DNA from: Nymphaea colorata
Taxonomy: Eukaryota; Streptophyta; Magnoliopsida; Nymphaeales; Nymphaeaceae
DNA: 64,000 bases
Assembly (NCBI RefSeq): GCF_008831285.2
Contig: NC_045140.1
Span: forward strand, 21,760,370 to 21,824,369
Reading direction: 5' to 3'
A program made the translations under genes and the position numbers. The first letter of the stretch is position 1; every line of letters begins with the position of its first letter. Under the pieces are notes generated by a model. It worked only from the letters and a program-made list of their open reading frames with translations. It made no database searches and was not told the DNA's origin. This document shows, one piece after another, positions 37,723 to 50,527 of the stretch.

Positions 37723-40700
37723 TCAAGTGGTCAAGGCACTTTGCTGAGCTGAGTCCACGGCAGTGGCTGTTGCCGACGAAATTGTGGTACCATTTCCAGT
37801 GGCTGTTGCCAACGAACTACTGGCACCATCCTCGGTGGTTGTTGCCGACGAATTATTGGCACCATTTTCAGTAGTCTCTGTTAAATCTGTTGCTGCATTA
37901 GTTTCAGCTGAAGCAGAAGTGTTCACTTCTACATTACTCTGGTATTTCTGAATTGTTTCACTATCTAGAGGCCAAGATGAACCTGCCATTACTGCCTCTA
38001 TTTCCCAAGTCTGCCTTGGAACATCTGTGAAATTCTCACATCCATTTGACGTGATGTGCTGAAACAAATGCAAATATTTATTAGAATAAACTGTAAGTCA
38101 ATTCAGACTAGGACCCAAAAATGATTGGCAGGTCATGAAATTCAATGCAATCGAAAATCCTCTAAGGTGTCAGACTAGGACCCAAAAATGATTGGCAGGT
38201 CATGAAATTCATGAAATTTGGTCATGAAGAACTTAAGGTGTCAGAAGGTCAAGCATGATTCTATATCCAGTCAGATATGGACGCCTGTCTTGATTATTCA
38301 CTTTCAGTGGGCTTCCAACCCAGTGACAATTAGTTTGATTAACCCACCAAATGTGGTACAAAATTTTCTGGTTCAAGCCATCAAATGGCAAAGCAATCTA
38401 GAAAAGCACCAGCAATAATAAAACCCCTCAATCAACATGTACTCCTTCATTACCCCATCAATCAACATGTACACCTTCCCATACTTTATATATGGAGTAC
38501 TTCACTTAAGTTCCTCCATAGTCCTATGCATTGACGGCATTTATCATGCAATTCTTGGAACTGAGACTCTTGGAAAGTCCCTTGCATCCTTCGGTTATGT
38601 ATGGGCCAGCTATCACTAAAAAATCAAAGTGTTATCATGTGCCTAAGAATATTTCAAGGCCTTTACAAGCACATGCTGGATCAGAAGAACAATATTAACA
38701 ACTGGAAATATGATTCGTACCACATTACTTTCGATGCGAACACCACCAAATTTTTTAAATCGAGCAATCACATCTTGATTGAAAAATTTTGACTGGTCTG
38801 GTTTTTGTAAAGCTGGGTTGAGAAGAGCATCATTAAAGTAACACCCTGGCTGTAATGCTATAACCTGTACACAAGTAAAAAAATAATAATTAGTTAGCTG
38901 CATTACAAGAATCTCTAGCTACGAAAGAAGGCATAGATAGAAAAACAGAAACCCAAAGCCCCTTTCTCAAACAAAAGAGACCACTTCTGCAAATGCTGAA
39001 ACGAACAGCACCCGAAATCTATGTTTCAATGACAACAATAATAAACATAGTCCAGAAGTCACATTCATAAAACATTTGTTTAAGTTCTTTGAAAATAAGG
39101 TGAATGCTATCAATTGAGTAGTATCAGTCCTCCACAACAAGCAGCAGGAAAAAAGCACCACTCCATCTCTCCAGGGAATCATCTTGAAACGGGAAGTTAG
39201 AGATAAAGGAGGACAAAGCATGTCATACTGCAATTGGTAGCGGTGTGAGAGATAAAACGTGCTTCTTGAAACACAGAAAAGAAAACCCAGGCCAATTCAA
39301 AGTAAGTTCCCCGACATAAGCACCATAAGAATCCAGGTATTTTAATATTTATTTTTCCTGTTACATGATAGACACTAGGCATAATTTTAGTACTAGGCGT
39401 GCTTGAAACACTATGTATCTGTACTGATACATGCCACTCACCATCCCTTCTTTGAGTTCTCTAGTTGCCCGCAATGCCTTTAATCCTGGTTCAGTTGGCC
39501 TCTCTGTCCCCTGACAAAGTTTGTCATATCCATGGTCAGACTGGATCCACCAGCAATGCTTTAAGATGGCCCAGGAGCGCTTAGTATCTCACAAATAATA
39601 TCAAGTTAACTACTAAATGGACAATAAACAAGATGGAAGGCAATGGGAGTAGTAACCTTTGGATAACCTCCAGGATCATGTGCATCAATGCCAAGAAAAT
39701 GTCCCACACCATGAGGCATAAAGATAGCGCCCAACCTTGCTTCCATCATATCATCAACTTCACTGAAAACGAATATTTGCTTTCACAAACCATTGTTATA
39801 AGGGATCTAGTAATTCACGTGTTCCAGAAAACCATACCCAGTAAGAACACTCCCAGCTTTAAGAGCCTCTAAAATCTGCTTCTCTGCCAATCTGACAAAC
39901 ACAGATGAAAAAAATATCAGTTTTGAAATTATCAAGGTTCTTTTTCCTTGATGGGGAGCTTCCACTACTTGTAAGTGTGTAACATCAAAGAATAGATTGC
40001 TAAAGCACAAAGAGGACATTTCGACAACTTAGAAACTTCACCACCGAAAAACAGGAAGTCATTACTGTGATATTTCTGAACTGAACAGTTTCTGAACCAC
40101 AAAAGGATAAGATAAAAATAATGCCAAAAATACACTAAAATCTGCAAAATATTTTTACATGTGCTCCACCATCCAACAGACCAAAATCTACAGTGGATGC
40201 CAAAAGGTATAATGTCCAGTGTAACAATTTCTTATGATGGTATCACTTAGGAGCTTTGCAAGAAATGCAGGAAAATAAATTTGAAATAAAATCTGTTTTC
40301 ACAAGCCCATTTCGATACATTTTACAGAATCCTTACTTGTGCATGTCAATCAAGTTTAACCCAGGCTTCAAGACAGATATAACTGCATCGTGTGCCTTCA
40401 AGACAGCCTGTTAATCAACAGAGGCTCCATTTATGAGAACGAAAGCAAAGAGTAAAATCACTCCTGAATAAAAAAAAGGTTGTCACAAAGAAGCATCTAT
40501 TAGATCCAATGGACCAATATATTTTAAATGATATGGTACTATCAACTATCAAGTATCAAGTAAATTTTTTAAGTGAAGACAAATTTTCAAACTGTCCTGA
40601 AATTCCATATGCCACCTTGGGAATTGCTCACATCCTCAATATTAAAATAACAACAAAATTTGTTGTATTTCTTCAGTTTTGCCAAAGCATCAGAATGTTC

Positions 40701-43700
40701 TCAAACATCTGTGGCCGCACTAAAGAAATCTAGAAGAGAAAAGGAAATCTAAATACTTGCATTGTAGATCAGCTTCTGATCATCAGTAAATTTCCCATTT
40801 ACCTGCAACATGAAAAGGAAGTCACTTCATTATTCATGCTAACACTACAATTAAGTACATATGTCTCATAGAAGTAAACCATTAAAATAAATAAATCATG
40901 CAAAGGCAATCCAACCAAATTCACAGAATTACACTATTAAAATAAAATGAAACCCATAAGTCATATCAAGGAACTACCATAATTTTCACAAGACTAGATT
41001 CATAGTTAATTCCAGATACCATGTTCTCAAAGACAATCGGACAACATAAAGGTAGTCAGACACAATATCTACACATTTGTAAGACGTTCTAAACTGTTAA
41101 GCTTATGTATCACTTAACAAACTAGCCTGAAGCCAAGCTCAGGCAACTAAGCTTACAGCCATTTCAATTTCCAGTCATATCAAGCCATCTGTCATAGGAA
41201 GATGGTCAAATGAAAGAATAAGCAGCAGGCCCTAATTCATGAGAATGTCAAAAATGAAGTAGTTTACCAGCATATGCAGAAACCATATACTTAGCTCTTA
41301 CAAGAAAAGAAAGTTGTGCGTCAACTATTAAGTTCAGGTTATGGGAGTCCAGGGAAAATGCCAGCACAGATGGAGAAGATAGAGGAACAATCCCAGGCCA
41401 AACCCCATGATTCCTCTAAATTTTCTGAGCATGGGTGTTTATAAAAGTGTGCATGCTGGAAGGGGAGGACTGAAGAGGCTTCCAGTTTCAAAAGATAATC
41501 TTTTTCATATAAGTCCTTCAATGAGAAAGCAAAAGAATTGCATACAAGAGAGAGAGAGAGAAACGAGAAGGAATAGGGCAAAACATAGGGAAGTTTGGAG
41601 ACCAAAAAAGCAAAAGTGTAAAACTTGCGCTCCCAAGACCTTAAAATTTCTCTCTGTACAAAGGCCTGGATGGACTCAAATGAACACATACACATACAAA
41701 GAGGACTGTGTGCAGGAATATGTGTGTGTGTGTGTGTGTTTGTGTGGAAACTCGAACTTAAGTTCTGTCATTCCTAGCAACCTGACTTCTTCTCATTAAT
41801 GCTCAATATTGAGCATTCAATGAAGAGATAAACAGAGTCAGAAGTCAAGGCTGTCTCAACAACTAGGGTGTGTGTGTGTGATTACTTCCAAGTTCGCAGG
41901 TGAACTCCCATAGCTGGTAGTGAATAAACAATGTGGATATATTCTGAAGTGAGGAATTGCTCAACATCATTGGCTATATGAAACAAACATTCAGCCTGTC
42001 AGATCATACCCAAGAGGAAAAGAAACTAGAACAAAAGGAAAGGACTTCAAGATTTTATTAAATCAGAGTATAATATCAGTATTAGGGACATGTATCACAT
42101 CAAATTTCATTGGAAAGGATAGAGTTTTCAACAGATTTACATAAATCGTGGAGGAAACTAGACACCATGGAAACAAAGAAGGATCATGATTACTTACAGG
42201 GAAGGAACATGAAATATCAGAAGCATAAAAATGGTATTCTGCACCCATATCCATCAACGCCATATCACCATCTTCTATTGTCTACAGTTCAAGAATGTTA
42301 ATCAATTATCAGCGCAAAAAAAAAATCAACTAAAATAACAGCAACAAAGCAAGTCTTGATGCCAAGTGTATAACGCTGCACTTAGAAGAGAGATTTTTTT
42401 AATAGACGTGTGACATACAAGAGTATTCTGGAAAACTCGAAAAAGATTGTGGATATGTAGTATGTACACAATAATCTCATATGAAACAAGTGGAATTTGC
42501 TTTAGATCAATACTCCAGTTTTGATGCCTTCAATTTCCATGCACTGCTTTATTACTATGACACTGTTCTCCATGCTCTCAGGTATATGAGAAAGAAGGTG
42601 TTTTATTTTCACTTGTTCAAAAAGTTCATTGCTTTAGCAAAGAAATATTACCATGAAGTATTGACAATGGTCTGATGAAAAATCAAAATGGATACTATAC
42701 TACCCATTAAGAGAGCATGTTGAGTTGTCCTATTTGGTACCTAGAAATAGGAAGCCAAGTTGGGGTATGAATTTGGAAAGAAACTAAATAACCATGTAGG
42801 GGCATAAAGCCATTTCAGAAATCACAGAGTAACCCTCAGTTGCTTGGGCACCTATATTCCATAATAATTTTGTTCCTCTTTATATGTTATTATTATTATT
42901 ATTATGTATAGCATGCCAGATGATTGTCCTTCAGCTCCCAAAAGCATGTTCAATGATATCTAACAGGTCCCTTTCATTCCTATCAGCCTATTTCAGCAGA
43001 CTCTGCACTATCATGTTCGGACCGCAGGAAGTAACCAAAATAGCCTCAAATATTAATGTGCGTCAGCTCCATGAGTTGCCCAAAAGCCCAAAATTTTGGA
43101 CAGGTATGGTAGCAACATATGAAGCAATACCCTAGTGATCCAATCTAAACATTTGTCCTTTTTTTTGTTTCCGAGCCATTCTTTGCCACAAATTCTTCTC
43201 AGATATGATGAGGTACCATGGACCTACCAGGAAGTATGACGGAAGGATTTTGTGAATATAGTCTGATCCAGTGTGACATGCCAGTGAATCCAATGCAATG
43301 ATTCAAGGCATGCTGTACTACAATATTGCAAAGGCAGAATCTCAGAATCTTCCAATATCCAAGGCCACGGATTCAAAAGCTGGTCTACCATCATGGTTTT
43401 CTAGCCTGAGGAGGTAGGCCAGAAAACCTTGATAAAACCTCACTCTCTTCTTTGAGTTGAGGGTCTAAATGCACCTCAAGATTCTAAAGTTAGTATTCTA
43501 CCTGATCTCAATGTGTCACAAATACTGTTCAAAGCTTTTCGAATTATAATGCCCTCCATAGTTCCATTGCTTTTGCAGTTATTTACAAAGTATATTTTTT
43601 TATAATGATTTTACTCATGAAAATAAGTAATAATATTACTTATGGAAATAAGTAGTAGAAAATTAACAAATCGGTTATTCGAATACAACTGTTCGCTCAT

Positions 43701-46700
43701 CACCTAATTACTTAAGAAAAGAAAGAAGGAAGGTAAAGCCACTAAATTCTTCCTACTGCAACTCTGGATGAATGAATTTACTGGCCTTAGAAGGTGAAAA
43801 ACAAAAGAAAGGAGAGAAACTTCAGCAATCAGATACCCGATCATTTGGAGCAGCAGCATGTCCATAGTGAATGATTGCACTACAAGCAAAAACAGAAAAT
43901 TTCAAGTCACAACTTGAATCCATGCATAATATCTTACTAATAAATCAGACTGTCAAATTCTCGTAAGTGTGAAGATAACTCCCCTCAACAAACAGTAGCT
44001 TGAATAAGAATATAGTTTACAAGATCAAACATATTTCAGCCAACATAAAGCAAAAAAAATTATTTTTGGTTACACAGCTCCCCAGCTTGAATGCCCCATC
44101 ATCTCCATCAGGTGAAACCAGAAGCAATATGGCATAGTTATAAGACAGTATTACCTGTTTTCCCCTGTAGCACATATACAAGTGTAGGCACAATGTCTAC
44201 AACCACCATGCATATAGATATGATGAAGAAAGATCATTTCCAGCTGGTATTCCTTCAACCCCACTTTAGTCTTTTGCATAACCTGGCAGAAAGACATAAG
44301 CACCACAAGATAAACACTATGACGTTTGATAGTAACCCTTAAACCTCATTTGAAAGAAATAAAAACAAAACACAAATTAACATACAATGGATTCAGTAGA
44401 TAATTCCAAAATGCCCATTGTTCAATGAAACACAATCCTAAGCATCATTCGCAAAAAGAATGGATAACTCAGTACATAATAATTAACTACTCGTTTGATT
44501 CAGAAATTCATGGCTCAAGCAAAACCCGATAAACTAGCAGCAGATACTAAGAATAGTAGAACATAACAGGAAAGTGCATAAATGCAATCATTTTGCATGT
44601 GCACACTCTTAAAAAGCATGAATACCTCTATATGCGCTGTGGAGCTTATTTCATTTGCATATTTAATGAGACTGAGTTCTAACTCAGATTTAAAAACACG
44701 ACCTTCTGAGAGAATAGGGTGCAGTGTGTCCAGATCAGTCTGAAAATTCACAATACCCTGTAATATGCAAAGTAAAGAATATTACCTCAAGATAAATATA
44801 ATTACGTACATTTATCATTAAGAAAAACCAAAGATTTTCTAGAAAGAAGCCAATCAATCTATTGAAGGAAATACCAAAGTCCAGTTCTAAAGGAAATAGT
44901 ATTGGCATAGGAAAGAAAATTGAAGTTTTCATATTCTAAGAGCAGCCAAATGAAAAGCACTGTCTGCAAATCCTAACATAAAGGAGGGGTGTTTTGAGAG
45001 CGTTCATGTTATTCATGCATATGAATACCTTTTCATGCCATAAAAGAAAGGGAAAAAAAAAAACATTCTCTACATTCTTTCATTATTTAGTTTATGTGCA
45101 CATATAGAAGGTTATAGATGTTGAACCGATGTCTAATATGTTTACATAGTGGGTAAACCCTTATATAAGGAAGGTCAATCCATGACACTCATACTACATG
45201 CCATAGTACAATTCTAGAAATTCAACAAGTAATGTGCTGGTATTCAGCTTCTCCTAACCAATATATGCAGCTCTTAGGATTTGATAAGAGAGTGTGCATT
45301 GACATTGGCAGGGTTTTCAGGTTATGTCAACTCCTCAATGATGAGCTATCTAGGTGTTCCCTAATGTGCTTGCTTGGACGGACTAAAATTATTAATTCTT
45401 AATGAAAATTTCGTTACCTAAAATCCAGTTTCCTTGATTCTTTTTTGGGAAAGCACAAAATCAGAAGTTAGAACTACTATTTTAATGGCATTTCTTTAGT
45501 TAAAGTTCACTGTGTCTGCGGTATAACTCTGTCTCATTAATGAAAAGTCCTTACAATACTAGAATTTTTTGCTATTTTCTGCCTTACATATTCCATTGCT
45601 ACCCCAAGCATCAGTCAGAAGAAATAATATTCATGTTCTTCCTTAAACTGTTGTCCTTCCACATGGATCACTATTTTCTTTTTTTAACAACTAAACAATT
45701 GCAAAAATCAGCATGATGATGATTGTGATATTATCTACCAACTTCAGTTCCATGAGTCATGTATTGAAGTGTTCTGTGCGTTCATCCATACAATCAACAG
45801 AGTGTTCCTTAAATCTTTTAGTTATGAACTTGAAGTCTGCTCAGCATCTATTTCAATGTTGGATAGGCTATCAACCAATCTTTAATCATACTCCAAGAAG
45901 AATGTTAAATATTTTTCACACCATGATAAACGTCAAAGTACAGATAACATGATCCTCAAATGTATCTTTTTTTTAGTAGCCAAGCATATTAGGCCATGCC
46001 GTAAATTAGGTTGCAATAATAACCCATCTAAGATGGCAGAAGCACAACCAAGTAGTTGCAAAATAAAATAAATTTTATATCTCCTAATAGCACTAGTAGT
46101 CTACCTATAAGTGCCAACACTGTGTTATGGTAATGGTAGATAAAGTTTTTGCTATATTAAGAAAAGAAAAAAAGAGAGACAGATTTAGCAACAAAAATTA
46201 GCATCATGCAACTAAAGCCCAATTAAGATTTCATTTCAGAAGTGTGACAGGTTAACTGTAGAAATTCCGCAAAGCCACAATACAATAAACCATCTGTAAA
46301 ATGAGTAAGAGCAAAGGGACCTTTTGACTGACACAATGTGATGCAAAAAACCAAACCAAATGAACAAGCATAGTATAAATTTAGAAAGCAAACCTCAAAT
46401 TCTGCAGGCTTTGAAAACTGATTGCTATCAGTGTTCAACCCATACAAAAGATATAGCATTGGTTTGTCAGGTCCTCGATAATGATTTTTCAATACTGGAC
46501 CAATTTCATCAGCATAGCACACTGAGCTTACCATATATCTTTCCTGCATTAGAATAAATAATTATAGTCAACAATCTTAGGCAATGTCCATACACAAGCT
46601 TAGAAACATGACAGAAGGAAAAACAGACAAAATTTAGGATCACCTTATAAGCAGATAAAGGTTTTATCTTCCCCAGCCAAACAGCATACTCATCCGTCAA

Positions 46701-49700
46701 CCGTGGAGCGAAAAGAAAGGATTTTCCAGTCGAGACATCCTTGAGGTGTCAGGAAGACTACCAGTCAACTTGTCTAATTTGGTTGTGTTCACAAGGTAAA
46801 TCAAGAAAACTTTGAAATGCACATATTTCCATAGAAGCACTAAACACTAAGAGGAGTTAAAAAGACAAACAACTAAATTTGCTTTCAAAGAAACATTGTG
46901 GACTCCTTTGTGATTTAAAATGTAACAACCAAACCCACTCTTGGGCTCGGGCCCCTGATTCGGCAGATCTCAACCCGCCTCCTAGCAATTTCGGCTGCAA
47001 CCTCAAAAAGGCTAGGAACCATGACAGCCATCTATTTAATAACCCCCTTTATAAGCCCTTGAAAATCCCTCACAATATTCAACACGGGATTAAATTTTTT
47101 TAGTGTTACAATCCACTCCCCTTAAGGCACACGCGTCCACGCGTGTAGGACCCCAGGTCTAAGTATTGAACCGACTCTGATACCACTGTAACAACTAGAC
47201 CCACTTGTAGGCTCGGGCCCCTGGTTCGGCGGATCCCAACCTGCCCCCTAGCAGTTTCGGCTCCAACCCTAAAAAGGCTAGAAACCAGGGCAACCATCTA
47301 TTTAATAACCCCTTTATAAGCCCTTGAAGATCTCCTCACAATCTTCAATGCGGTACTCAATTTTTGGGGTGTTACATAAAACCTGTTAACAACACACCTC
47401 CGGAAAGCTAATGAAAGCATTAGTGCAATGACCAAGAAGATAAACATACTACTGGAAAATGAACGTCTGAAGCAATGGTTACCAAAACATGGAAAAAAGA
47501 TGGAAAAACAATGATCTAACAATACAGATCATTGTGATGTACTGATAAATTGATAATTTATTTTTTATTGTTACTTATAAAAATACATGCAACTCATACC
47601 AAACTGTTTGAAATGGGGATGTATATGAAACTGTTTGTGAAGTGCTTACCCAAAATTATTCTCTTTAACAAGCATGCTACATGAGGAAGAATAATTGCAT
47701 ATTCTGGTAGCTCATGAAGCTCACCTTCTATAAGAAAAAGCTAAAATTGCAGTATTTTTACCAAAGTGAAACTTCAAAAGAGTTTTTGACAAGATAGGAT
47801 GGGGCACCTATGTGTTACATATAGAACAAAAGATTTTACAAAGCTTCGGACCAGAAAATCAGCACAAGGATTATTTTTCTAGAAAATGAGCCCAACGTGG
47901 GTCAAAATTTTCCGACATGAAGGGAAACATAATGGCCAATATTTCCATGTTTTTGGCGGTTCTCAAAAGTCAAATGCCTTCTTCACACACAGGATCTTCT
48001 TTGTGCTTGAAACTGGTGAGATTGCAAGAAAAGAGAAATAGAGAACTTGCAAGCAAGAGTAAGCAACTTATAAAAATCATTTTCACGATTAAAAAAAGTA
48101 GTTTAATTTGAAGAGGTTTCAAATTATTGATAATGATACGTCTTTACCACAACCAGACATAAACACTTACGATAGCTCCATAAAAACCAGGTTCCCTCAC
48201 TCCAAAGAGATACGCAAAATAGCTTTCCTGCCTGATAAAAAGGAAAAAAGGCATCATATACTGCTTAGAATTTGGACCAATGCAAGATATTCTCTTTCCC
48301 TCAAAATAATGCAAATAATAATCATAATGGTCAAAGTAAAAAATAGCATGTCAGTGATTTTCTGTAAAGCCTTCTTCCTTAACAAGTGGAATCAAACTCG
48401 TAAAGGCCTGAGGAAGGTTGGCCCCCATCTATCCACACAGGGATGCAAATTCAGATTCAGGTAGCTTATTAGGTCCACCACGAAGAAAGCCAGACCAGGA
48501 CCATTTCATTCATAACTCCCAACCAGATCCAAGAAAATTTGTTCATGAGTGGAATCAATCCAAGACAATTTGTTCATGAGTGGAATCAATATTTCATCAG
48601 GTTTGGTCTTAACAATGACATCTAGAAAAATAAAAATGCCTCCTCTTAGATGCAATCTACCCTTTAAGAATTATCATAAAGTTAACCTCCCACCATCAAT
48701 GGTATAAGCTAATGAACTTCCTCGTTTTTGTGCATGCAGATGGTTGGGTAGGAGGCTGGTGGTTTTGCTCCTATAAGCTTCCCATTTCCAAAATACCACA
48801 TGTGCTTTGCATTGCTTGGGACCAAACCAAAAGATATTGTTGTAAATTAATAATGGATTTATACATTCTGTACTAGAGGATGTTCATGGAATTTTTTGCA
48901 CCACCAAAGGGCATATGAGAAGATTAGCACACAAAAAATTTTAATAAAAAAATGTCACTACATTTATGCATTCTATACTATAAGATGTTCATAGAAGGTT
49001 TTGCACCAGCAACAAAATTGTTAATTCCCTAGACAAAGAGAGTAATTTAGATGTATCAGTTCATCGAAAATCGGAGTAATATCAAACATCAGTTACATGC
49101 CGTAGTGCACATTTCCAACTTCTCCTAACTGCCAGAGGGGAGTTCAGAAAACTAAGAGGCTTTTTCCTTTTTACCTAGTATACAAGCTTCATGTGTAGAA
49201 ATATCCCCAAGCAAATGTTTTAGAATTAATACCAATAAAAACAAGAAAATATTGCCTCGAGAAAGAACAGTGGAAAAGAGACTGGTAGCCAAGGTCACCT
49301 GAAAAGGATAACATGATCAGAACAGTACCGAGTTTGCTCCGTCCCTCCCTACAAAAGCCCATGAATAACTTGCCATAATTAATGTTCTTTAAGAAAGCTC
49401 AAAAAGCCAAGCATGACAAATAGAAGACGTTGTAACCCGAAGAGCATAACATAAACCGATAAAAGAGTCATCAAGTTTCAAATAAGAAAGGAGACTCATC
49501 GAACATGAAACAAATTGAACATCAGTTGAGCATTTAAATTTGCACAACTTTGCTCCAATCAATAACATGTAGGAGGACTCCATATAAGAAAGAATCAAGA
49601 TGCTATGAGTATATATCTCGTTTTACAATCACCAAACAGGATAGCGACGAGAGAAGTACAATGGTTTTTTATTTCGCTACGCATAAGCGTGCCAATATAT

Positions 49701-50527
49701 AAAATTAAAAAAAAAAACAAAAATCATAAGGCACCTCAACTTAAAAAAAAAAAAATCCCTCCTCGAATAACCACACCAGCAGAAATGGCATACCCCCTGA
49801 ATCCCTCTGTGGACACCTGCTAGTTTCAAACTAATCCCTGGAGTAACAGAAAAGAACGGTAACCACTGCAACCTTTCACTTAAACCCCCTAAGCCAAACC
49901 GCGACCAAGATCAACCGGCTTATAGTGTCCAAATTTCAAGGTGAAACTCTGATCCAGAGGCACTGCGAAGAAATTACGTATGACGCAACCCAGGCGCATT
50001 GAGAGGAAACGTGTATCAGCCGCGACACCAATCCCTGATAAGTTCTCAAGAATCGTCACATGATTCAGAGGCACTGCAAAGAAATTACGTATGACGCAAC
50101 CCAGGCGCATTGAGAGGAAACATGTATCAGCCGCGATGCCAGTCGCTGATAATTTCTCAAGAATCATCACAATCTAAGCGAAAATGGTCATCAAGATTCA
50201 TTGCCGTCAACTCGGAATCACTAGAAAGAATAGTTCAGCAGCAAAAAAAAAAAAAAAGGATCCCCGGAAATGGTCATCAAGATTCATCACCGTCGACTCG
50301 GAATCACTAGCAGCAAAAAAAGAAAAAATATCTGGGCAATACGGAACAAAAAAACAGAGGAAGGCGACGAGAGTTGCCGTCGAGATTGAGAAAACCTGAA
50401 GGAGGATAAAACCATAGAGCGAGCGGGAGCAGGCCTTCAGCTTCTGGCGAAAGGAATGGACGAGCTTCGCCCGATTCAGGGCGTGGAGCTCCATGGCGAC
50501 CTCGGGAGGGCCGTGCATCGACGCCAT
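37723..50527 (-). CDS. PEPD: Prolidase (Xaa-Pro dipeptidase, peptidase family M24B), 16 exons
   Basis: Exons in transcript order: 50527-50396, 49348-49299, 48231-48171, 46739-46644, 46543-46394, 44757-44626, 44282-44155, 43879-43837, 42281-42198, 40802-40761, 40407-40337, 39891-39838, 39762-39657, 39510-39442, 38864-38721 and 38058-37723, giving 565 aa. The N-terminal domain contains [12 protein letters not shown] and [13 protein letters not shown]. The pita-bread domain contains [38 protein letters not shown] and GGVRIE. In human prolidase the dinuclear metal ligands are D276, D287, H370, E412 and E452. Here D275, D286, H369 and E451 are kept, but E412 is Gln411 (codon at 38852-38850). A tail of about 80 residues follows the normal C-terminus and includes a 12-residue repeat. 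Cytosolic release of proline from Xaa-Pro dipeptides is the family role; whether this copy is active is uncertain. Introns hold a miniature LTR element and several tandem duplications. Confidence 0.93.
37765..37872 (-). repeat. Three 36-bp in-frame tandem repeats in the prolidase 3' exon
   Basis: Units at 37765-37800, 37801-37836 and 37837-37872 share a GGYTGTTGCCRACGAA start and an ACCAT...GT end. Being 36 bp long, they encode 12-residue repeats of the form [11 protein letters not shown], rich in Thr, Ser and Ala. They lie in the extra C-terminal tail. Confidence 0.9.
38103..38211. repeat. 42-bp exact direct repeat, 67-bp period
   Basis: The 42 bases starting TCAGACTAGGACCC at 38103-38144 recur exactly at 38170-38211, in the last intron of the prolidase gene just upstream of the final acceptor. 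Confidence 0.9.
40759..40760 (-). other. GC 5' splice site (GC-AG intron) in the prolidase gene
   Basis: The exon ends TACAAT and the intron begins GCAAGT. The next exon (GCTGTCTTG...) continues the family sequence YNAVLKAH with no frame change. GCAAGT is the preferred GC-donor context. Confidence 0.85.
46921..47376 (-). mobile_element. TRIM/SMART-type miniature LTR retrotransposon, copy 2 (456 bp)
   Basis: LTRs of 190 bp at 46921-47110 and 47187-47376 flank a 76-bp centre, exactly the architecture of 6821-7276. The target duplication TAAAA is perfect (46916-46920 and 47377-47381). On the minus strand the centre starts G then TGGTATCAGAGTCGG, whose first 11 bases match the initiator-Met tRNA primer-binding site. 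It ends TTAAGGGGAGTGGAT as the polypurine-like tract. The LTRs contain TATTAAATAG and TATAAAG on the transcribed strand as possible promoter elements. It lies in a prolidase intron, in sense with the gene. Confidence 0.92.
49951..50172. repeat. 111-bp tandem duplication in prolidase intron 1
   Basis: The block starting GATCCAGAGGCACTGC at 49951 recurs from 50062 (GATTCAGAGGCACTGC) with scattered substitutions, including an identical GAAATTACGTATGACGCAA. On the minus strand it makes a repeated open frame with [15 protein letters not shown], but the location between exon 1 and exon 2 of the gene, with no splice evidence, argues against coding. Confidence 0.9.
50181..50345. repeat. 86-bp tandem duplication beside a poly-A tract in prolidase intron 1
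   Basis: ATGGTCATCAAGATTCAT followed by a diverged GACTCGGAATCACTAG segment occurs from about 50184 and again from about 50270. Each is followed by GCAGCAAAAAAA. A second, independent duplication lies directly beside the one at 49951-50172. Confidence 0.85.

Noticed and set aside
49889-50170. Repeated open frame with [15 protein letters not shown] on the minus strand
   Set aside because: It is explained by a 111-bp tandem duplication in prolidase intron 1. The exon chain closes in frame without it.
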